In this document: positions 11,560-22,537 of the stretch, in pieces
How the letters are laid out: each line of letters begins with the position of its first letter
Position numbering within the stretch: the first letter of the stretch is position 1
DNA from: Cornus controversa
Taxonomy: Eukaryota > Streptophyta > Magnoliopsida > Cornales > Cornaceae
DNA length: 64,000 nt
Assembly: GCA_026545225.1 (NCBI GenBank)
Contig: CM048853.1
Location: 44,098,755 to 44,162,754 of the forward strand
Reading direction: 5' to 3'
Position numbers and translations under genes: made by a program
The notes under the pieces: generated by a model
The model's database searches: none
What the model saw: only the letters and a program-made list of their open reading frames with translations
What the model was told of the DNA's origin: nothing

Positions 11560-11874
11560 TGTTAAATTATATATTTCCTATTATAGATTATATATTTTTT
11601 CCTAATTGGTTTCTCATACCTTCTCCTAAACCATTTAGGACTAGAATTTCTTATTTCATAAGTTTACTTAACCTCTAAGATTATGTGCCTATAAATAGGC
11701 CTTTATGTATCTTCATAATCTATCAATTCAATCAATATATATAATCTTCCTATATTTCTAACATGGTATCAAAGCCAATCAATTCTTGGCAGTTTTCATT
11801 GTTGATCGCCCTCACCGACGGGAATAACACCATTCGCTTCATTCCCAATGGTCAATCGTAGAAAAGAACTTTCG

Positions 11875-11915
<41 letters not shown>

Positions 11916-12698
11916 GTAAATAATAAAAGAAAAAAAACTAACTCAAGTTTAATTCATTGGCTCCAACTAGCATCTGTATGTCGAAGTTACTGATTTCAAC
12001 GAGCCTCTTTTCTGATTTTTAAATCAGTTTTTACTCCAGTGAGCAACTTTCGGTCTTACCGTCACTCCAACGAGTTTGCTCTTTCATAACTTCTTTGTAT
12101 GTGTTTCTTAGCCACTGTTGGTAACATCACCAGATTGCTTTCATGACTCGTAGCATCTGTGTGTCAAAGTCGCTAATTTCAATGAACTCTTTTACTGATT
12201 TTCAAATTAGTTTTCACTCCAACGAGTCGCTTTTGATCTTCACCAGATTGCTTTCATGACCCGTAGCATCTGTGTGTCAAAGTCGCTAATTTCAATGAGC
12301 TCTTTTACTTATTTTCAAATCAATTTTCGCTCCAACGAGTCGCTTTCGATCTTTTTGACTCTTTTGTAGCTTCTTTGTATGTGTTCGCAGCCATAGTTGA
12401 TTACATCACCAGATTGCTTTCGCGAGCCGCATTCAAGACTGTTTCCAAACTCAAGTTAGCTTCATATGACTCACCTTGAGTTTTCGGGGGGCTATTAGAT
12501 TATATATTTTATATTATAGATTATATATCTTTTCTTAATAGGTTTCTCATACCTTGTCCTAAATCATCTAGGACTAAAATTTCTTGTCTCCTAAGTTTAC
12601 TTAACCTCCAAAATTATGTGCTTATAAATAGGCCTTTATGTATCTTCATAATATATCAATTCAATTAATATATATATAATCTTCCTATATTTCTAACA
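11560..12698 (+). mobile_element. Small non-autonomous LTR retrotransposon (about 1.1 kb)
   Basis: LTRs at 11560-11763 (204 bp) and 12493-12698 (206 bp) share nearly all their sequence and end TTTCTAACA. The first starts TGTTA, the second TATTA. TGGTATCAAAGCC at 11764-11776 is a primer-binding site resembling the initiator methionine tRNA 3' end with one mismatch. A G-rich tract (12485-12491) precedes the second LTR. The internal 0.7 kb has no gag or pol; it carries (TA)n at 11878-11912 and three copies of a block containing TCGCTAATTTCAATGA or a variant (about 11970, 12160 and 12280). No clear target-site duplication was found. Confidence 0.75.
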
Positions 12699-14707
12699 AC
12701 ATCAAAATAAAAGAGTTGTTCGTCAAAGTGACGATTAGGATAATTGTTGACAAGGAGTCATAATCGATATTGTCAGTATAATACAAAGGGTAAAATGCAA
12801 AAAAAATATGAATCGAAAGATCTCTCTGATATCGAAGACGAGATGAACCAACCTCACATAAAGCAAATAAATCAAAACCTATAACTTATCATTTTTGTCC
12901 ATTCACTGTTTAACACAATAAGATTTCTTTACTCTATCAAAGTCGTCCTAGCTATGCGTGAGAAATTTAATTTTTAGTTTACAAATTTTGGTGTCAAAAC
13001 CTGAATTGATCGAGTTGTAATTTTATTTTTAATTTGTATCTTGATAATGGGAGCCGAATAATAAGTGTCTCTATATCGTTGTTTTGACAAGAATATATTT
13101 AAAACAGATATGTGAAGTGAGGACACTATGCATATTGAGTTTGATTTGAATGAGACTGAAAAAGTTGTGTTTTTAGCTTAAAATTGATTTTTCATCAAGT
13201 CCCACCATTCGCACTTTTGTTGACTGGTCCAACTACTCTTGGTGGTTGGACTGTGCAAAGTTTCACTGGTCAAAATTTTTTCTATCGGTCGTACTTCTCT
13301 TGATAGCGATGAGACTCAGTTTTTATTTATTTATTAGATTTTGGTTTCCTTTCTTCACCAAACTCCTTAAAACATCCTATAATGTTTTTAAAAGACTTTT
13401 CCAACTAATTTTAGGACTTTCTTTCATATATAAACCACTACTTCTTCACAATAGACGTACATCCATATTATTATTTTTTAGAGTGAGAGAGACTTTCAAA
13501 GAGTTTTTGATAGAAAAATCATCATAGATTTTTTTTTTAGTGTTCTTATTTGTTTTGAAAGCACACACTAACTAGAGAGTGATTTTAGGGTGATGTTCTA
13601 AGTCTATCAGCATGTAGAGCTTATCGCAAATCATATCAATTCCGATTATAATAGCAAGATTTGTTTTTATCCTTTCAACTTCAGGTTTGTGAGAAAGTCG
13701 GATTCAATCTTACTATGAAGGGGACATAAAGTATTCGTGTTCTAGTAAGGATTGAGGAGTAAGCCTAAAGTCTCCTGCAATTAGATAGAAAGTTGCAAGA
13801 GTAAGTCTGAGATGTTTAACACTAGTTATTGGCAGAGTAGAGCAGGTGTGAGACTAAGAGAGAGTTTGTTTACTGTTTCGAGATAATGAATTAGTTTCGC
13901 GGATTGATTTCGCTAAAGATGACTAGTTTATGTGATTTTTTCCTTTAGATTTTCACGTAGAAGATTTCGGGTGTCATCACTCACGCTTTGTATGGTTAGT
14001 TTAATTTTTAATTGAGTAAAATTAAAATAATTCTAAAATTAATCAAAAGAGCAAGATTAAACTATTCACCACTCTAGGTCTTTAATCTGAGATCAAACTT
14101 TCATATCACCGTGCAACTTACAATATGTTCTTGTTTATATTCCCAATCCATCACTATACTGAAATCCTTTATACATCGTGTGTATGTATATTTATACCTA
14201 CATATAATAATATGATGTCTTGATGCAATTTTAAATGATGGTTGCTTAGCCAATTCAATTTTCTTTACTTTTAAAGTTTTTTAAGGAAAAAAATGAATCC
14301 CCATGGTTGCTCTTACACATTTCATCTCTATTATAGAAGGAGAGAGAGATATATACAATCACAAATGGATACATAGCTTTGCAACTGTTGTTCATCATGA
14401 GAAAGAGAGACATGGTTTTTAACAATACCTTCCAATAGAAATCGTGAAGACTTGAACTGAAATTAAAGGCACCAAGATAATGATCTAAAAGGAGGCTAAA
14501 TTAGTCATTTCAAGTAATAAATGTCACCTTAGGAATGGAGATTTGCATAGTTTTAGAATAGTTGAAGCGAGTTTTGTGTGTTAAAACAAAAGTTCAGGGG
14601 GTTATCTATGAAATCTTCAATAGTTGACGGAGGTTGTTTTGAATCCTTTTTATCAATCATGATTTCCACACTCTCTTCCGTCTTCTTCTTCAGTTTCTTT
14701 ACAACCT

Positions 14708-14755
<48 letters not shown>

Positions 14756-15848
14756 CAAACACACACACACAAATAACATAATAAAATTCATAAACATTGT
14801 TAATATATATTAGTATATTTTATATTTATCATTTTTCACATCCAATTAGGATTTCTGTGATTGGGGACTTACCATGTATATGATAACTTGCTCTCACTCA
14901 CCTACCTCTTTTCCTTCTCATATATATATACTCTCACTGTATATTATTTCTCATACCATTCATTAATATAATTGAGAGATATTTCTCTCTTTTTCCTCTT
15001 ATTACTAATAAAACATAAATATATTCATACGATATAAATATATATACATATACAGTCCATCACACCCCCTTTATTACTCTTATTCTTTTCATTGCCAATC
15101 CACATCTGTTTATCACCATTCTTTCTCATCAATGCCTTTCTATCTTACGATGGCCTAATATAAAGCGATCACTTTGTGCTCTGTTTCTGTTCTCGAAATC
15201 GACTTGCTTAATACGTAGTATATGCATTGATCTCTCTGATTAGGGTTAGGGTTTTCGCGTGTGATTTGAGTTTTTAAGAGTTCAAATAGCATCGAAAAAT
15301 GAACCACTTCCTTGCTTGATTCACTTCAAACATAAATCCTAGAGATGAGATTGAAGCCACATAAACCCTGGAGACGAGATTGGAGATAAGATTGGGGGGT
15401 TTGGGCCGAAATCGTGTAAGTGTATACAAGAAGGTCTTCTTTAATTTTGTATTTTTGAAGTGAAAAATGTAATTTCGGTTCTATGTTTTTTTGACAATTT
15501 TGTTTAACTGTAATTTTTATGTAATGTACTAATTTTAGCTCAATTAATAATTGTCTTCGAAAGAGCAATGTAAATATTTTTAAAAGTTAAAGGACTTAAT
15601 TGTAATAAATAATAGTTGAGAGTTATTTTGTGTTTAGTGGCACTTTTTTTTTTTTCCTTTTCTGTTTTTTTTAAATGATGGGCCGCTTAATTGTAATAAT
15701 TAACACTCAAAAGACACCCACGCGCAGTTGACTGCCAACTTCCAAGTTGCTTTCCCGCTAATAATTCAAAATATATACTATGATATAGTCAACTTAAAAA
15801 AATAAAAAATTATATTTCAAAACGTTCAACTAAATCAAGCCAATCCAA
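12699..15848. other. 3.1-kb stretch without a recognisable gene
   Basis: No coding sequence is supported. ORFs of 60-93 codons here have no recognisable motifs and low-complexity composition. Visible landmarks are a (CT)n(TA)n microsatellite at 14708-14754 and a telomere-like TAGGGTTAGGGTTTT near 15241. The last few hundred bases form the upstream region of the kinase pseudogene. Confidence 0.6.
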
Positions 15849-16436
15849 ATGGGTTCTTCACCAAATATTGTTTGGAAGCCCTCGAACTCGAAATGCCCCT
15901 CTTTCTGTTCATGCTCCTTGGATTTGGTGTTGGGTTTTCTAGCATTAGCTATTCTGAATCTGCTGACAATGCTTTTAAACCAAGAAAACTAGTTGATGAT
16001 TCTCTTTGTCCATTGAAATTTGATGATCTTAGAGAAATGGTCGATAAAAGCCCCTCAGGGCAGATCCTCAAGTTTGTCGATGTCTCAACAGAGTGCTATC
16101 ACCTTCTTGAAGCAATTCGCTTAGTTCGATCCCAGTACCTTCGAAACAGTGGTTTGTTTACTATTCCTCCTAACACCTCTGATGCGTGTTGGGACTCATT
16201 TCAGATCCTCGTTAACAAATCCCTTGGAGGGTTCGATATGAGATCCAATTGTGGGGTTCAAACTGATTGGATTTCATATAGTTGTATGAATGTCTCAACT
16301 CAAGCAGAGTTTGAAGACTTGATTTCTGAACCACAATTGCAGGAAGTTAGGCGTTCGTGCAATCAATCACTTGGGGACAATTCACCTTGCGTGTCATGTG
16401 TAGCTACCTTGTCAATTGTCCAAGATACCTCTTTTC

Positions 16437-16762
16437 TGTTGTGCCGAGAGCCCAAAAATTCATCAAACAAAGCACCATAAAGCACCACACACACAAATAC
16501 ACAGATATTTACGTGGTTCGGCAATTGCCTACGTCCACGGGAGGCAGCGGATTTTACTATCGGAGAAAAATGGTTACAAATACAGATTTCTCTGTCAAAC
16601 TCTCACAATAAACTGATCTGCCACACCTTACAAACAAATATACAACAACTATATATAGACAAGGATGGCAAACGAAAGTCCACAAATCCGGCGTCATTGT
16701 CCACAAATTCGGCGTCTTTTCTTCTCTCTTTCGGTGCCATAAATTCGAGCCACTATCCAACA
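16437..16762 (-). repeat. 3' LTR of the Copia element
   Basis: It is 326 bp. By eye it differs from the other LTR by six substitutions and lacks a 10-bp duplication near 19375-19385. That is about 1.8% divergence, so the insertion is fairly recent. Confidence 0.9.
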
Positions 16763-16877
16763 ATCTCCACCTTGGCGAGAATTCCCTAATCAATGATCTC
16801 CAACTTGGCGAAAATCCTGAACGCTCTCCACCTTGGTGAGAGAATCAACCAATCACGCTACCTCCTCCAATGCGCCC

Positions 16878-17912
16878 TTAGGCGCCACAACGAATGTTAG
16901 TGCTGAACTTGACTATTTTCTGCTTGCTCGAAACATATAGCTTGCAGAAATCAAGTTTTCCAGTCTTGGCATCCTTCAATAGACCTTGCCTCATCAAGCC
17001 TTGCAAAGCCTTCTCCCTGACATGACCTAGGCGCATGTGCCAGAGTCGAGAAGTATCAGATGTCACATCTTTAGAACTGCTGGAGATGGCTGCTCTCCCT
17101 GTGACTGTATGCCCATCTAGGAAATATAGATTTCCTTTTCGAGTACCCTTCATTGCCAGTAATGCACCGCGTACAACTTTCAGGACTCCACTTTCCATGG
17201 TTACTTTGTAACCGCTGGATTCTAAGACCCCCAGTGAGATGAGGTTCTTTTTCAGATCCGGAACATATCGGATATCCGTCAGTCGTCTGATTGTACCATC
17301 GTGCATCTTCAAACAAACTGTTCCTATCCTTTTTGTCTGGCAGACACTATTGTTGCCCATAAGCACAACTCCTCCATCAAGCTCCTGAAAGCTTGAGAAC
17401 CACTGCCTGTTGGGACACATATGGTAGGAACATCCAGAATCTAGAATCCATCTATCAGACTGACTGTCAGTCTGGCTGTCTGATGATGAAACTGAAAAGG
17501 CTGATTCTTCTTCAACATCTTCTTTTCTTGCAAAGTTTACATCTGACTTGTCTTTGTTTTTCAACTTTGGACAATCTTTCTTCCAATGCCCTTTATTGTG
17601 ACAAAAGGCAAATTCATCCTTTGCAGGACGTCTTCTTGATGACAATTCTTCTCTTGATCTGGACTGAGATCTTCCATAGCTATCAGATTTCTTTTGCTCT
17701 TTTCTACCACGCACTGTCAAAGCTTCAACTGTTGAGTCTCTATTACCCTCCTTATCCTTCTTACGAAGCTCATTATTCATAAGGGTATTAGAGACATCAA
17801 CATATCTTATTTCTTCTTTTCCATACAGTAATGTGGTGACCAGATGTTCATACGAATCAGGTAGAGAATTTAGCAATAATAATGCTATTATCCTCATCAT
17901 CAATTTTAACAT
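16878..17912 (-). pseudogene. Copia gag-protease fragment (frame 2)
   Basis: A 344-codon ORF on the minus strand continues the gag begun at 18301. It contains the second half of the gag domain, a zinc-knuckle relic (FCHNKGHWKKDCP) whose first cysteine is missing, the aspartic protease site WILDSGCSYHMCPN with its DSG triad, and the GAG-pre-integrase motif LWHMRLGHV near the end. It stops just where the integrase core would begin, marking the large internal deletion. Confidence 0.88.
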
Positions 17913-17959
17913 CTAAATTCTGTAAATCAGCAAGAATTTTGTTAAAATTGTTCAAATGT

Positions 17960-18301
17960 TCAGACGATACCTCCTTTGTACTGGAACCGGAAAAGCTTCT
18001 TTTTTAAATAAAGCCGATTTTCAATACTCTTTGTCATATATTTTTCCTCCAGTTCAGTCCAAAGCTTATTTGCTGAAGTTTCATGCATGAAAGGATATTT
18101 TTGATCCTTCCCGAGGAAAAGCCGAATTTGACCACAAGCCTTCCGATTGATCTTTTTCCAATCTTTTTCATTTATTTCTTCAGGTCTCTCCTTCCCAAGA
18201 GCACTATCCAAATCTTGTTGAGTCAAAACATCCAAAACTTCGCATTGCCAAATGCTAAAGTTGTTGTGCCCATCAAACTTCTTTACATCGAATTTTGCCA
18301 T
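17960..18301 (-). pseudogene. Copia gag N-terminus (frame 1)
   Basis: This 113-codon ORF starts MAKFDVKKFDGHNNFSIW, the usual beginning of Copia gag (UBN2-type). It ends at a stop after FQYKGGIV, where a frameshift separates it from the ORF at 17912. The broken frame means the polyprotein is not made intact. Confidence 0.88.
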
Positions 18302-18414
18302 CTTCTTAGAATTGCAAATTCTAGAAACCTCAAGGGCTAATTTTCAAAAAAAATTTGGGGCTAAATTGAATTTAAATTGAAATTCCCCCTAGAATTGTAA
18401 TTTCAAAAAAGTCA

Positions 18415-18655
18415 GGTGCTTAATTGCAAATACCAGAAACTACAGGGGCCGAATTACAATTTCCAAAAAATCCAGGGGTCAAATTGGAAATATCAGAAAC
18501 ATCAGGGGTCGAAACGCAATTATCAGAAACTTTAGGGGCCAAATTGTAATTTTCAGAAACTTCAGGGGACGAATTGAAATTACCAGAAACTTTAGGAGCC
18601 AAATTGCAATTATCAGAAACTCGAGGGGTCGAATTGCAAATATCAGAAAAATTAA
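18415..18655 (-). repeat. 30-bp tandem repeat in the Copia leader
   Basis: About eight imperfect units, each with ATTGCAAATATCAGAAAC- and CAGGGG-like segments, lie between the primer-binding site and gag. Because the period is a multiple of three, an ORF at 18420-18704 on the minus strand reads as ten-residue repeats of the type CNLAPKVSDN. That ORF is probably incidental. Confidence 0.8.
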
Positions 18656-19060
18656 GCCACGTGGCTGCACGTGGCACCATCGGCTGACGTGGCAGATGAG
18701 TCAAATGCTGAGTCAGCGAGTCGACTCGGTCCAGACTCGCTGAGTCAGCTCAGCTGCGGAACAAGCGCGTGCAGTGCGTGGGAGCGAGTGGGCGCGTGGC
18801 CTCCACTCGTCTTCTACCTCTGGAGCGCGTGAGAGCGTGAATTTCACGCTCCGTTAAACCTCCGGCGGGTGAGAGCGCGTGGGGAAGCGTGTTGTACACG
18901 CGATTACTTCTGGTGGCGCGTGAGGGCTCTTCCGACCTCCGTTTGACCTCCGGTTTGTTCCGTTGGACTCGTATCGGCGGGATCTACCCTCCAGTATGCT
19001 CAAAACTCAAGTTTGAGCACTTTGAATTTCTGGGCAGTGAGCAAAAATGCTCTGAACCAA

Positions 19061-19073
19061 GGCTCTGATACCA
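19061..19073 (-). other. Copia primer-binding site
   Basis: On the minus strand this reads TGGTATCAGAGCC, complementary to the 3' end of initiator methionine tRNA. It sits three bases inside the 5' LTR. Confidence 0.9.
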
Positions 19074-19076
19074 ATT

Positions 19077-19412
19077 TGTTGTGCCGAGAGCCCTGAAATT
19101 CAACAAACAAAGCACCATAAAGCACCACACACACAAATACACAAATATTTACGTGGTTCGGCAATTGCCTACGTCCACGGGAGGCAGCGGATTTTACTAT
19201 CGGAGAAAAATGGTTACAAATACAGATTTCTCTGTCAAACTCTCACAATAAACTGATCTGCCACACCTTACAAACAAATATACAACAACTATATATAGAC
19301 AAGGATGGCAAACGGAAGTCCACAAATCCGGCGTCATTGTCCACAAATTCGGCGCCTTTTCTTCTCTCTTTCGGTGGCTTTCGGTGCCATAAATTCGAGC
19401 CACTATCCAACA
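19077..19412 (-). repeat. 5' LTR of the Copia element
   Basis: It is 336 bp with TG/CA termini on either strand and carries a 10-bp duplication of the TTTCGGTG segment that the other LTR lacks. A TATATATAG segment near 19290 is also present in the other LTR. Confidence 0.9.
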
Positions 19413-20781
19413 TTTTCATGGCACTGGAAATGGGAATGTCACAGATTGTATTGGGTACCCATTCATGTATGCTGCAGCTTTTGCTAATCAGTTTGGGCCA
19501 ACTGATTTAGGTCCCAAGTGTTTGTTCTCCCTCGATCTCACTTCAACTGTTAAAAGAACCAAGAAGCACAATACTTTGCTTGGAGGGGTTATGATAGGAT
19601 GTGTTATTGGCTTCCCTGGGGCTGTTGCTGCAGTGTGGTTTCTTTGGCAAAAACAGAGGACGAAGAAAGAACAAGTTGATAGAAGCGCGACAAGGTCAGC
19701 TTCAGGTCTGGGAATGATTGGTGAAAGTATTACTTTGGTCAAGTTCACAATTGAGGAAATGAAAGAGGCTACCAGAAGTTTCTCTAGGGGGAATCTAATT
19801 GGAAAAGGAGGATATGGGAATGTTTATCTATTAGCAGATGGGTCTGAAGTTGCATTGAAAAGGTTCAAAAATTGTTCTATTTCTGGGGATGCAGACTTTA
19901 CACATGAAGTAGAGGTCATTGCTAGTGTTAGGCATGTTAACCTTGTTGCATTGAGAGGGTATTGCACTGCAACGGTTCCTCTAGAAGGGCACCAGAGAAT
20001 AATTGTGTGTGATTTGATGCGTAATGGAAGCCTCTATGATCATCTTTTTGGATCACAGAAAACAAGGCTTAGTTGGCCTATTCGTAGAAAGACTGCACTT
20101 GGAACAGCACGTGGATTGGCTTATTTATACAATGCTGCTCTGCCGGCTATCATCCATAGAGATGTTAAAGCCAGTAACATACTTCTGCTTGAGACATTTG
20201 AACCAAAACTAGCAGATTTTGGCTTGGCAAAGTTCACTCCAGATGGATTTTCACATTTTAGTACTAAAGTGGCTGGAACCCTTCGTTATGTTGCCCCGGA
20301 ATATGCTTTGTATGGGCAATTATCAGAGAGAATTGATGTTTGGGGTTGTGCTTCTTGAGCTGTTGAGTGGGAAAAATGTTGTGGTAAAGCTCTGCTTTTG
20401 ACAGATTGGGCTTGCTCACAAGTGAAGGAGGATAGAGTGATGGATGTTATTGAGAAAGGCATTCCTGAGTTGGGCTTGCCTCAAGTAATGGAAAATTATG
20501 TTCTGATTGCTGTTCTGTGCACTCATCCGCAGTTATATGCTAGGCCAACAATGGAACAAATTGTAAAGATACTGGAAGGTAACCATGCTATGGTTCCCCA
20601 GAATCCAGATCGCCCACTATCCTTTATAGCAGAAATAAGTGATATTGAGAGATCACTGACATGTACTCGCTCGGGTTCTTCCTGTAGCTTGTTTGATCAG
20701 TAGCCATTTAAGTTTGAGAACAGGCATTCCTGTTTGGACCACAGGGAAGATGAGGAAACTACACTTGCACATGCAGTGTAA

Positions 20782-22517
20782 ACTACTTAGAGGTTGCTTC
20801 AGTATGGTTAGCTTAGGTCATGCCACCAATGTATTTATATATTTATATATAGAGTTCTTGTACCCATTGTAACCATACACAGAAGAGCTAACTGTTTTTT
20901 TGCAGAGAATTAGAGCTTGTATAGTAGACATTTTTCTTCTTTACTATGGGGTTAATTGTGCTAATATAATTTGATCCCGAACTTGTAAGTTAAATAGCTT
21001 GTAACTGCAGAACCTGACATATATATGATAGACCGCATGTTCAATTTCATAGTGATTAAAGCTGGAGGAAATGTATTATTGTATTTTTGTAGTCATTGTT
21101 TGGGATAAGGCACGGATGATTAGTCATATAAAAATAATGAATCAACAAATTGAAAATATGCAGAAGCTTGGAAACAGTTACTTGTATGAATATTTCTTTT
21201 ATTTACTTCGTTACTGTGAGAAGTTTAGTTTGCCCTGGGTTGGGGATTCGCCTTTTGACACTGAAACTATTCAAGTTTCAACTGGATACATTCAATGAAT
21301 TATGTTAAACACAATTGATTTTTCACAGAATTGCTGGAATATGTAACACTGGAAAGAGTTTCTGTTGATTCTGTTTTAGATGCTTTTAAACAACTGATTT
21401 TCCATTAAAATGTTGTAACTTATGATCTGAGTAGCTTCGTTCACGTGCTTTAATATGAGATGATCTCTCTTGACGAAGATAAAAATTGTACTGTTCTATT
21501 GATCCACTTGTGTTATTCAGCAAACTTTAAGATGTTTTCAGTAATATATATATTCTCCTCTCTCTCTTGCTTGTGAATCAGTTACTCTTATAATACCTCA
21601 CTACAAAGAATATTACTCTTGGAGATGTTTATAATCTTTGTAAAATTGCAGGTATATGTAACAGATGATAATTGTTATAGTGCTCCATTAGAGTTGTGGG
21701 TTGCTCTAGTTCTGGTGCATGAAGTTGCATCTACAAGTCATTGACTCCGTATCAGCTTATTTAATCAGAAATTTTAATTTGAAATTTTTTTACTCTTAAT
21801 ACTTTATAGAATTCAGTTTCTTAAATTATGTTTATCTCTATCTTCTGAAGCTTACATGTTCAATCATCTTTGAAAGATTCAATTCAGTATAGTTTAATCG
21901 ATTACTATGATCTTTGGAAGGATTTTCTTAATGATTAAACAATCTGTTTTGCAGAAAATGACAGAGAGAAGGGGCGGCATTATGAATCCATGACACTCAA
22001 CGTTTTGTACTATATATATACAAATATTGTAATTAAATGTGGAGATAAAAATAAAAGAAACTTGCCAAGAGAATATAGCTCCTGGAATTATTCAGATGAC
22101 TTTGGTTTTATGGTCATCCATTGGGCCCATATGCTATGGGAATCTTTTCCATTTTCTTCTTGTTTGCACAGATGATAGAATAACAAGTCAGACTTGCATT
22201 TATTATATAATTCTCCTATTTGTTTCTATAAAGGGTAGTTAACTAGATATAGAACTGCTCATTTTGTTGTTGTTATATTATTCTTATTTTTATTTATTTA
22301 TCCTGCATGATAATTAATCAGGGTCAATCTGATGGTTAAGAATATAAGATGAATCCAAATGTGCTCCAAAAAGAGTGTTAGTAGCTTGTACATGTTTTGA
22401 TACTTACATTTGAGACTACCCATTTTAAAAGTTAGTTATGACCACTTCAAAGTCTTTAGCTGCCGTCCCAATCCCACACTAACTGTCCAATAGACCTCTG
22501 ATGCCGTGAAAGGCAAA
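20782..22517. other. Intergenic region between kinase pseudogene and kinase gene
   Basis: It begins with the decayed 3' UTR of the pseudogene, whose segment at 20862-20925 resembles positions 1-146 on the minus strand. The rest is AT-rich without a supported gene. ORFs of 60-75 codons here show no motifs. Confidence 0.55.
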
Positions 22518-22537
22518 GCTCTCTCTCTCTCTCTCTC
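22518..22537 (+). repeat. CT microsatellite just upstream of the kinase ATG
   Basis: A pure CT run of about 20 bases ends directly at the start codon at 22538 and is probably part of the 5' UTR. Pyrimidine-rich leaders also precede the other kinase and transporter genes here. Confidence 0.7.

Larger units (their letters stand above)
16437..19412 (-). mobile_element. Internally deleted Ty1/Copia element (2976 bp)
   Basis: LTRs at 16437-16762 and 19077-19412 have ends TGTTG and CAACA. A perfect 5-bp target duplication TTTTC lies at 16432-16436 and 19413-19417. On the minus strand the 5' LTR is the right one. It is followed by a primer-binding site (complement of 19061-19073, TGGTATCAGAGCC, initiator methionine tRNA) and, before the left LTR, by a purine tract CCAAGGTGGAGAT (complement of 16763-16775). 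Only gag, protease and the start of the GAG-pre-integrase region remain; integrase core, RT and RNase H are absent, so it would need a helper. The type resembles TNT1-94-like Copia elements. Confidence 0.95.
15849..20781 (+). pseudogene. RKF3-like kinase pseudogene split by a Copia element
   Basis: Close paralogue of the gene at 147-2138. An ATG homologous to that gene's start lies at 15849, but a 1-bp loss soon after shifts the frame; an in-frame ATG at 15893 could still begin a signal peptide. The ectodomain reads well to about 16436, where a Copia element intervenes; homology resumes at 19413 in the same exon. The second half keeps the transmembrane segment and the HRD and DFG motifs. It has lost the KGI residues of the glycine-loop region, has deletions near 20338 (YSF) and 20375 (about 20 bp) that break the frame, and has a stop at 20701 that removes the tail seen in the intact gene. 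Homology continues to the old stop near 20779 and into the 3' UTR. It could not encode a full kinase. Confidence 0.92.

Noticed and set aside
13246-13527. 93-codon ORF with a hydrophobic start
   Set aside because: No recognisable motif, no homologous copy in the window, and composition like the surrounding non-coding DNA.
15241-15255. Telomere-like repeat as an interstitial telomere
   Set aside because: Only about two units of TTAGGG-like text. It could be a promoter telo-box but is too short to claim.
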